NCBI GenBank assembly: GCA_023475235.1
Contig: JAMCWG010000116.1
Span: 29,025-93,024 of the forward strand
Reading direction: 5' to 3'
DNA length: 64,000 nucleotides
Origin: Chloroflexota bacterium
GTDB taxonomy: Bacteria; Chloroflexota; UBA6077; FW602-bin22; JAMCWG01
Position numbers and translations under genes: made by a program. Under the pieces are notes generated by a model. It was not told the origin of the DNA. It ran no database searches and saw nothing but the letters and a program-made list of their open reading frames with translations. Shown one piece after another: positions 57,313 through 64,000 of this stretch (its first letter is position 1; each line of letters opens with the position of its first letter).

Positions 57313-58686
57313 TTACGCGAATTGCAGGCCGACACCCGATAGCATCTGCTTCGCCTGCAGGTACACCTCGTGGTACGCCGGCATAGGCCGATGGTGCGCC
57401 CAGTCGTAGACCTCGCGCACATCGCGGGCCGGCTCCGGCTTGCGGCCTTCGATCAGCTCCGCCAGCTTACGGTAGAAGACCTCGCCGTTCGACCGCGTGT
57501 GCACGCTGTGCATCACGGCGTTGCAGACCTCCCAGGTCCACTCCGCCTCCAGCGGCGTCTGGGCCTGGTTCACCTGCGCGCGCTGGTGGCGGACCTTGTC
57601 CACATTAGCGCCGTTCAGCGGCCCTCTGGCGAAGTTGTAGGCCAGCTCCAGAAGCTGGGTGAGCGTCCCCGGCCCCGATTGAGTGTACCCGCCGTTGAAG
57701 TACGGCAGCGGGCAGTAGCGGTTTAGCACCTGACAGGCCAGCGACGACGCCCAGTAGGTGTTCGGTTGCGGCTGCAGCCGCTCGGCCATGCGGCCGGTGG
57801 CGCGGCCGATGGAGGCCGGACCGAACCGGTCTCGATAGCAGATCCAGCCGCCCACCAACTGGCATACGGCCTCGATGACCGCCCCCTCGACGCCGCCACA
57901 GAAGCCGCCGGCGGTGGCGCTGGCCACCCCGCGGGCGAAGGCGCCGTAATCGTTGTAGACGATGGCCGCCGTCAGCATGTCCTGCTCCATCTTTACATCC
58001 GGCAGCATCGTCAGCAGGATGCCGTCGGTCCGCCGCAGGCCATAGTCGGGGTCCATCGGCGCCACCAGCACGGAGGCCCGGGTGCTGATCGGGTACAGGG
58101 CCACCCCTATCCCGGGCCGGCCGGCCTGGCGAATGCCCTGCCGCAGCCAGGCGAGCTGGCGCCGGGAGGCATAAGCCTCCAGGGGCATACCGTACACCTC
58201 GCGGCCGTCCACGGCCCGGAAGTTGAAGCCTTCGATCAGGTCGGCGCTCGGTATCTGGGCCATGTTCTTGACGCAGATGGAGCCTAGCTCTTCTGAGAAC
58301 GGGGCGTGATGTCCGGGCACATGGCTCAGCCCCTCCGTTTCCTCGATCCGCCTGCTCTTTATCACCCGGACGTCGCGGCCCGTCCCCACGGCGATCTCCG
58401 ACGGAGCCTCGCGAATGGCCTGGAGCACCTCGTCCCGCGTCAATTGGATGACGCGGCTGGTAGTCAGGCAGTAGATGCCCTGCTCGCTCAAGAAGTCGAC
58501 GGCCGCGCGGTATGCGGCCTCCACCTGCGCATCATCATGGTTGAAGAAGCTGCCGTCGTCCGGGCATTTTATGCCGTACTTCCCGGTCAGCTCTTCCATC
58601 TTGCGGAACAGGCTCAGGTTCCACGTCTTCTCCTCGACCTTCGGCCCCTTCTGGCTCCGCTCGGCAATGTCCAGCAATGAGATCAT
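57313..58686 (-). CDS. MtmB-like (monomethylamine methyltransferase superfamily) protein without pyrrolysine, paralogue 1
   Basis: 457 aa; EQGIYCLTTSRVIQLTRDEVLQAI, AVGTGRDVRV, AGRPGIGV, MDPDYGLRRTDGILLTMLPDVKMEQDMLTAAIVYNDYG, GGFCGGVEGAVIEAV match the MtmB pattern; TAA stop, no in-frame TAG. Confidence 0.85.
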   Translation of the reverse strand: MISLLDIAERSQKGPKVEEKTWNLSLFRKMEELTGKYGIKCPDDGSFFNHDDAQVEAAYRAAVDFLSEQGIYCLTTSRVIQLTRDEVLQAIREAPSEIAVGTGRDVRVIKSRRIEETEGLSHVPGHHAPFSEELGSICVKNMAQIPSADLIEGFNFRAVDGREVYGMPLEAYASRRQLAWLRQGIRQAGRPGIGVALYPISTRASVLVAPMDPDYGLRRTDGILLTMLPDVKMEQDMLTAAIVYNDYGAFARGVASATAGGFCGGVEGAVIEAVCQLVGGWICYRDRFGPASIGRATGRMAERLQPQPNTYWASSLACQVLNRYCPLPYFNGGYTQSGPGTLTQLLELAYNFARGPLNGANVDKVRHQRAQVNQAQTPLEAEWTWEVCNAVMHSVHTRSNGEVFYRKLAELIEGRKPEPARDVREVYDWAHHRPMPAYHEVYLQAKQMLSGVGLQFA

Positions 58687-58761
58687 GGTTCTCTCCTAAG
58701 AGCTATGTGATCTGTAACATTGATGTAGTGCGATGTTTCGCCGCCCCACCGTTGCGCTTGG

Positions 58762-60042
58762 TTATGTCAATCCTGCGGCCACCAGGGCGATCACCCTGGC
58801 CGCCTCCAGCAGGTTACTGATGCGACAATTTTCGTCGGGGCCGTGCCCGCGGCTCTCCCGGTGCTGGGCAACCCCGTAGGTGGCGTGCGCCATCCCGGTG
58901 ACCTTGACGGCGTGGCCGACATCGGTGGAGCCGCTGGAGGCGAACAGCGGGCAGGGCTGGCCGGTCGCTATCTCCACTGCCCGCTGCACCTTTCGTACCC
59001 ACGGATGCTCAGGATCGCCGTAGAATGGAATATAGATGGTGTTCACGGCCAGCTCGCAGTCCAGCGCCGGGTCCGACCGCCTGGCGCGGGCCACGGCGTC
59101 CTCGATCTCCAGCGCGGCAGTCTCCATCTCCTCGCCAGGGATCACCCGGCGGTCGCCCTCCAGCACGAACGCGGCCGGTATGATGTTGTGCTTGGTCCCT
59201 CCGTGAGCGATGGTGACGTTGAGGTTGGGAGCAAGCACTTCGATCCCGCTGTCCTTCGCCGTCAGCGGGCTGGCGGGAATGGAGCTCCGTCGCTTTCGTA
59301 CTTCTGCCTTTAGGGCCACAAGCTCCCGCAGGACCTCGTAGCCGTGCTCGATGGCGTTCACCCCTTCGTCGGCGCGGGCCGAGTGGATGCTCTTCCCCCT
59401 GACCATTACGGTCCAGGTAAGCTGGCCGTTGTTGCCCAGGCTCACGCCCTCGTGCGAGCCGTCCAGGGCCATGAAGTACTGGCAATGGCTGAGCCGGCCT
59501 ATGTCGGCAAGATACATCAGCCCGCTGTAGGGGCCGCCTTCTTCGTCTGGCGTGAGGGCGATGGTCACGTTATATGCCGGGCTGATGCCGAGCTCGCGCA
59601 GCACCCGGAAAGCGGTGATGATCGCGGCCACCGGCCCCTTGTCGTCGGCGGAGCCGCGCCCCCAGATGCGCCCATCACGCACTATGCCCTCGTACGCCGG
59701 CACGCTCCACTCCGATTCCACCACCGGCACCACATCGGTGTGGGCGTACCAGAGCGCGTTCTCCTTCGCCCCCACATCCATTGTCGCTAGGACGTTCGCA
59801 CGCGGCCCTTCCTGCAGCGGGTTCACGCCCTTGCAGCGCTCCTGAAAGACGTCGTTGGGCATGTCGATGCGCTCCACCTGGAAGCCCATCGCCGGAAAGA
59901 AAGGCATCAGGAACTCCGCCATCCGGTCGTAGTTGAGGCCCGGCGGGTTCGGCGTGGGAATGCGAATCATCTCCTGGGTGAGACGGACAAGCTCATCCTG
60001 CCGCTCATCGATGGCCCGAGCGATGCGGTCGACGTCGTTCAC
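58762..60042 (-). CDS. M20 family metallopeptidase (ArgE/DapE/ACY1-like)
   Basis: ALWYAHTDVVPVVESEWSVPAYEGIVRDGRIWGRGSADDKGPVAAIITAFRVL; LTPDEEGGPYSG; NVTIAHGGTKHNIIPAAFVLEGDRRVIPGE; SSGSTDVGHAV. Confidence 0.94.
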   Translation of the reverse strand: MNDVDRIARAIDERQDELVRLTQEMIRIPTPNPPGLNYDRMAEFLMPFFPAMGFQVERIDMPNDVFQERCKGVNPLQEGPRANVLATMDVGAKENALWYAHTDVVPVVESEWSVPAYEGIVRDGRIWGRGSADDKGPVAAIITAFRVLRELGISPAYNVTIALTPDEEGGPYSGLMYLADIGRLSHCQYFMALDGSHEGVSLGNNGQLTWTVMVRGKSIHSARADEGVNAIEHGYEVLRELVALKAEVRKRRSSIPASPLTAKDSGIEVLAPNLNVTIAHGGTKHNIIPAAFVLEGDRRVIPGEEMETAALEIEDAVARARRSDPALDCELAVNTIYIPFYGDPEHPWVRKVQRAVEIATGQPCPLFASSGSTDVGHAVKVTGMAHATYGVAQHRESRGHGPDENCRISNLLEAARVIALVAAGLT

Positions 60043-60095
60043 AGCAGTCCTCCTTGCCGCTTTCGCATTTCATCCCGTGACTTTCCAGGCACGAT

Positions 60096-61472
60096 CTAGG
60101 CAAACGGCAGCCCGCAGGCCGCCACATGCTCTTTGACCCGCAGGTATTTCTCGTTGTAGGCAGGCGCGGGCCGGTGGTGCACCCAATCGTAGCACTCCCG
60201 CACGTCCTGCGCCGGCTCCGGCGGGCGACCCTCCAGCAGCCTGGCCACCCGGCGCGCTGCCTCGTCGGCATCAGCCCGGGTGAATCGGCCGCGCATCACC
60301 GCCGTAGCCACCTCCCAGTCCCATTCGGCCTCGAAGGGGGTCTGCGCTGCATCCACCTGCGCCCGCGTGTGGCGCGGGAACATCAAATTGGTGCCGTTGA
60401 CGGGCACCTTGATGCTCTGCAGCGCCCGCTCCAGGAGCACGCCTTCCGTCCCCGGCCCGGAGAAGCTGTAGCCGCCGTTGTAGAGCACCATGTTGGTGTT
60501 ACGGGCCAGGGCCTGGGCCACCACCGACATCGCCCACCATAGCTCGGGCGCTGGTGTAAGGGTTGTCGCCTTGGCCCGAGAGACGTGGCCCAGGCCAGAG
60601 CCGTGCAACTGGTCCCGGTATACCAGCCACTCGGCGATGCCGCGCACGATAGCCTCTATGATCGCGCCTTCGACATCGCCGCAGAAGCCGCCGGCCATCG
60701 CCGTGCCGCCGCCGCCGATACGGAAGGCGCCGTAATCGTTGTAGACGATGGCCGCTGTCAGCATGTCCTGCTCCATCTTCACGTCGGGCAGCACCGAGAG
60801 GAGGAGACCGTCCGTGCGGCGCAGACCGTAGTCGGGGTCCATCGGCGCCACCAGGACAGAGGCCCGGGTGGTGATGGGGTAGAAGGCGATGCCCAGGCCG
60901 GGCCGGCCGGCCTTGCGCACGCCTTCCCGCAGCCAGGCCACCTGCCGCCGCGCCGCGTACGACTCAATCGGCATACCGTAGATCTCGCGGCCATCGATCA
61001 CCTTGAAGTTGAAGCCCTCCACATAGTCGCAGCTCGCCATCATCGCGAAGTTCTTCACTGCGAGAGGCGCCATTTGCTCGCTGAAAGGGGCGTGATGGCC
61101 GGGGACGTGGTTCAGCGCCTCGTGCTCCTCGATGCGTCGCTGCTTGAACATCCGGACATCGCGGCCTTGGCCCATCAGCACCTCCGACGGCATCTCCCTG
61201 ATGCCCTGCAGCACCTCCTCCCGGTCGAACTTCACGACCCGATTCGTGGTGATGCAGTACACCCCCTGCTCCGCCAGGAAGTCCACGGAGGCGTGGAAGG
61301 CACGGTCGGCCAGCGCGTCATCCAAATTGAAGAACGAGCCGTCCCTGGGGCAGGTCAGCTCATACTTGCGGATGAGCTCGCGCATCTTGGCGAAGAGGCC
61401 CAGGTCCCAGACCTTCTCCTCCATCTTCGGCCCCTTCTGGGTCCGCTCGGCGATATCCAGCAGCGAAATCAT
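60096..61472 (-). CDS. MtmB-like protein without pyrrolysine, paralogue 2 (more divergent)
   Basis: 458 aa; EQGVYCITTNRVVKFDREEVLQGI, LMGQGRDVRM, AGRPGLGIAFYPITTRASVLVAPMDPDYGLRRTDGLLLSVLPDVKMEQDMLTAAIVYNDYGAF; terminates at TAG. Confidence 0.85.
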   Translation of the reverse strand: MISLLDIAERTQKGPKMEEKVWDLGLFAKMRELIRKYELTCPRDGSFFNLDDALADRAFHASVDFLAEQGVYCITTNRVVKFDREEVLQGIREMPSEVLMGQGRDVRMFKQRRIEEHEALNHVPGHHAPFSEQMAPLAVKNFAMMASCDYVEGFNFKVIDGREIYGMPIESYAARRQVAWLREGVRKAGRPGLGIAFYPITTRASVLVAPMDPDYGLRRTDGLLLSVLPDVKMEQDMLTAAIVYNDYGAFRIGGGGTAMAGGFCGDVEGAIIEAIVRGIAEWLVYRDQLHGSGLGHVSRAKATTLTPAPELWWAMSVVAQALARNTNMVLYNGGYSFSGPGTEGVLLERALQSIKVPVNGTNLMFPRHTRAQVDAAQTPFEAEWDWEVATAVMRGRFTRADADEAARRVARLLEGRPPEPAQDVRECYDWVHHRPAPAYNEKYLRVKEHVAACGLPFA

Positions 61473-61570
61473 ACTAAACCTCCGAATTGTCTCCCTCTAG
61501 ACTAACATAGTGAGGCGTTCAGTTGAGCCGGCCCGTAGGGCCGGGTAACCCGGCCTCTACCGTGCGACGG

Positions 61571-62944
61571 CTATTCGAAGTCCAGCCCGATGCCGGACAG
61601 CATTTGCTTCGCCTGGAGATAGACCTCGTGATACGCCGGGCTCGGCCGGTGATGGGCCCAGTCGTAGACCTCGCGCACATCGCGAGCGGGCTCCGGCTTG
61701 CGGCCCTCGATCAGCTTGCCCAGCCGCTGGTAGAAGGCATCGCCATTAGACCGCGTGCCCACGCTGCGCATCACGGCATTGCAGACCTCCCACGTCCACT
61801 CCGCCTCCAGCGGCGTCTGAGCGTGGTCGACCTGGGCCCGCTGATGGCGAACGTGCATAACGCTGGCCCCGTTCAGCGGTCCCCTGGCGAAGTTGTAGGC
61901 CAGCTCCAGAAGCTGAGTGAGCGTCCCCGGGCCGGATTCCGTGTATGCACCGTTGTACAGCGGCAGCGGACAATATCGGTTGAGGGTCTGGCACAGCAGC
62001 GACGTTCCCCACGCGACATCGGGATGCGGCGACAGGTATTCGACCGAGCGACCGGACACGCGGCTGACGCTGGCCGGGCCGTAGCGGTTGCGGTAGCAGA
62101 TCCATCCGCCGACCAGCCGGCACACGCCCTCGACCACCGCGCCCTCGATGCTGCCGCAGAAGCCGCCCGCCATTCCGCTGGCCGTGCCCCGCGTGAACGA
62201 GCCGTAGTCGGTGTATACGATGGCCGCTGTCAGCATATCCTGCTCCACCTTCACGTCGGGCAGGGTCGACAGCAGGATGCCATCGGTCCGTCGCAGGCCG
62301 TAGTCGGGGTCCATCGGCGCCACCAGGACGGAGGCGCGGGTGCTGATGGGGTAGAAGGCAACGGCCATCCCCGGCCGGCCCGCCTTCCGGATGCCCTCGC
62401 GCACCCAGGCCAGTTGCCGCCGGGCGGCGTACGCCTCCATCGGCATGCCGTATATCTCTCGCCCGTCTACCACGCGAAAGTTGAAGCCTTCGATCAGGTC
62501 GGCGCTCGGTATCTGGGCCATATTCTTGACGCACAACGGCGCCATCTGTTCTGAGAAGGGGGCGTGGTGGGCCGGCACGTGGTTGAGGGCTTCCCGCTCC
62601 TCGATGTTGCGCCGCCGCATCACACGCACGTCCCGGCCCGTCCCGACAGCAAGCTCCGCCGGTGCCTCCCGCATAGCCTGGAGCACCTCCTCCCGCGTCA
62701 GTTGGATGACGCGGTTGGTGGTCAGGCAGTAGACGCCCTGCTCGGTGAGGAAATCGAGGGCCGCGTGGTAAGCGGCCTCGACCTGCCCGTCATCCTGGTT
62801 GAAGAAGCTGCCGTCGTTCGGGCATTTTATGCCATACTTCCTGGCCAGCTCCTCCATCTTGCGAAAGAGCCCCAGGTTCCAGGTCTTCTCCTCGACCTTC
62901 GGCCCCTTCTGCGACCGCTCCGCAACATCCAGCAGCGAGATCAT
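61571..62944 (-). CDS. MtmB-like protein without pyrrolysine, paralogue 3 (closest to paralogue 1)
   Basis: 457 aa; MISLLDVAERSQKGPKVEEKTWNLGLFRKMEELARKYGIKCPNDGSFF..., VAPMDPDYGLRRTDGILLSTLPDVKVEQDMLTAAIVYTDYGSF; terminates at TAG. Confidence 0.85.
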   Translation of the reverse strand: MISLLDVAERSQKGPKVEEKTWNLGLFRKMEELARKYGIKCPNDGSFFNQDDGQVEAAYHAALDFLTEQGVYCLTTNRVIQLTREEVLQAMREAPAELAVGTGRDVRVMRRRNIEEREALNHVPAHHAPFSEQMAPLCVKNMAQIPSADLIEGFNFRVVDGREIYGMPMEAYAARRQLAWVREGIRKAGRPGMAVAFYPISTRASVLVAPMDPDYGLRRTDGILLSTLPDVKVEQDMLTAAIVYTDYGSFTRGTASGMAGGFCGSIEGAVVEGVCRLVGGWICYRNRYGPASVSRVSGRSVEYLSPHPDVAWGTSLLCQTLNRYCPLPLYNGAYTESGPGTLTQLLELAYNFARGPLNGASVMHVRHQRAQVDHAQTPLEAEWTWEVCNAVMRSVGTRSNGDAFYQRLGKLIEGRKPEPARDVREVYDWAHHRPSPAYHEVYLQAKQMLSGIGLDFE

Positions 62945-63294
62945 AACGCACCTCCATCTACGCCCTTTGGTGTACTAGTGGCAAGCCCGCCTCAACCGAC
63001 GAGCGATTATCGCGACGGCTGGTCTTGAATGCCGGCGACTCCCCTCCCGGCGAAGCAATCCTTCGCGCTACTCGCATCCATTCTCCGCCGGCCCTTCAGA
63101 GTCCGCCCTCCGACTTGCCTCCTATTTGACGCCCAAACGAAGCTCCGAGTCAAGAGTGGAAACGCCAGCCCGGAAAATGGCGGGCGACGCCCTTCCCGTG
63201 CACCGTGCCCAGCACCGTGTCGCCGCCAGCAGTCCGTCGTCGCCGGAAGGGTGTTCTGCTTGCCTGTCCGAACCTATCGAAGCGAGCAGTGAGC

Positions 63295-63324
63295 TTGACA
63301 GTTCTAGAGGCGTGCCCGTATAAT
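63295..63324 (+). promoter_or_regulatory. Sigma-70-type promoter upstream of the tRNA genes
   Basis: TTGACA (63295-63300), 18-nt spacer, TATAAT (63319-63324), 24 nt before tRNA-Glu. Confidence 0.85.
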
Positions 63325-63347
63325 CAAAACTGCGGGCGCGAAAGCAT

Positions 63348-63424
63348 GGCGCATTCGTCTAGCGGCCTAGGACACCTCCCTCTCAAGGAGGAGACCATCG
63401 GTTCGAATCCGATATGCGCTACCA
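63348..63424 (+). tRNA. tRNA-Glu (anticodon CTC)
   Basis: Cloverleaf: ggcgcat/atgcgct acceptor, cctcc-CTCTCAA-ggagg anticodon arm, GGTTCGAATCC T arm, encoded CCA. Confidence 0.95.
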
Positions 63425-63470
63425 GGGTAACGATGGGCCACCTGCACACAACGTCATCTCCGTTTGTCCA

Positions 63471-63544
63471 GCCCCTGTAGCTCAGGTGGATAGAGCAGCG
63501 GTTTCCTAAACCGCGTGTCGGCGGTTCGAGTCCGTCCAGGGGTA
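63471..63544 (+). tRNA. tRNA-Arg (anticodon CCT)
   Basis: Cloverleaf: gcccctg/caggggt acceptor, gcggt-TTCCTAA-accgc anticodon arm, GGTTCGAGTCC T arm; no encoded CCA. Confidence 0.95.
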
Positions 63545-63575
63545 CCCGAAAAGCATTGAAAAGTATAGAAAGGGC

Positions 63576-63620
63576 ATAGAAAGAGGGCCGGACTCGGCGA
63601 GAATCCGGCCCTCTTTCTAT
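63576..63620. terminator. Strong hairpin downstream of tRNA-Arg
   Basis: atagaaagagggccgga-ctcggcgagaa-tccggccctctttctat, 17-bp perfect stem with A- and T-rich flanking arms. Confidence 0.85.
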
Positions 63621-63632
63621 AGTATGCTCATC

Positions 63633-63881
63633 TCATGCCCTCAAATCACCAGGTTTGCTGACCATTTTCAGAAAGCGATGGATCGCCTTGTAATTCGCCT
63701 GGGGATTTCCTTTCATCGCCTGAGCGATATAAGACAGCCTCAGAGAGCCTGCATCCAGGATGGCCTTGAGAATAGCAGCCCCTTTGCGCACTTCATCATT
63801 GCTACAAAAGACTTGATCAGCGAATTTTCGAATGTCCGAGAGTTTGAGAACCTTTGCCACGGTATACCCCTTGCTAAGCAC
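63633..63881 (-). pseudogene. N-terminal fragment of an IS4-like transposase
   Basis: GYTVAKVLKLSDIRKFADQVFCSNDEVRKGAAILKAILDAGSLRLSYIAQAMKGNPQANYKAIHRFLKMVSKPGDLRA matches the N-terminal piece of the 4780-4890 copy and stops where that copy's body begins. Confidence 0.8.
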
Positions 63882-64000
63882 GTGAGCATAAGTATGGCGT
63901 TGGAATCACGAATTGATCGGCAGCATTACAGGATGGGGCTGCAAGTCCCTGCTGAAGAAGCGCCGTGCGCCAGCAACCAGTTCACCAATGTTGCCAGCGA

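Noticed and set aside
57313-62944. Pyrrolysine insertion in the MtmB-like genes
   Set aside because: All three ORFs are uninterrupted with no internal TAG; two use TAG as the normal terminator at the family C-terminus.
62945-63290. Cobalamin riboswitch upstream of the MtmB-like operon
   Set aside because: A corrinoid-linked operon would make this attractive, but I could not find a convincing B12-box (GCCACTG / AGCCAGGAGACCTGCC-like) architecture; needs an Rfam scan.
63029-63292. 87-aa ORF upstream of the tRNA genes
   Set aside because: Ser/Arg/Pro-rich, no recognisable domain, lies in repeat-like spacer DNA; probably non-coding.
1-64000. CRISPR array or classical defence island
   Set aside because: No regularly spaced direct repeats and no cas, toxin-antitoxin or intact restriction-modification genes were seen; only a doubtful nuclease-like remnant at 4967-5323.

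Overview
The window is high-GC bacterial chromosome with Chloroflexota-like character (taxonomy inferred only from gene content and style). It holds about 55 recognisable protein genes, two adjacent tRNA genes, degraded insertion-sequence remnants and several families of palindromic intergenic repeats. Housekeeping blocks: hsp20-lon; rpmH-rnpA-yidD-yidC-jag behind a perfect TTGACA-N17-TATAAT promoter; rpmE, rpmA and rplU; dinB, dcd and mtnP. An exopolysaccharide locus spans about 43.6-53.7 kb: three glycosyltransferases, a flippase/LPG-synthase-like membrane protein, two O-antigen-ligase-like proteins, a UDP-glucuronate-decarboxylase-like epimerase and a membrane-anchored glycoside-hydrolase-like protein. 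The most interesting region is 55.2-63.0 kb. It is a minus-strand, operon-like block with three full-length paralogues (457-458 aa) that I recognise as relatives of the monomethylamine methyltransferase MtmB. They have no in-frame amber codon; a conserved Tyr sits near where pyrrolysine is expected, and two of the three end at TAG. They are interleaved with an M20 peptidase, an MBL-fold hydrolase and an IclR regulator. Also notable: a geranylgeranyl-reductase-like/NDH-2 fusion protein, two tandem secreted proteins sharing a dockerin-like C-terminus, a 68-bp inverted duplicate of the rraA-like RBS/start region, and two complementary fragments of one transposase family. All family calls are by eye from the sequence; no searches were run.
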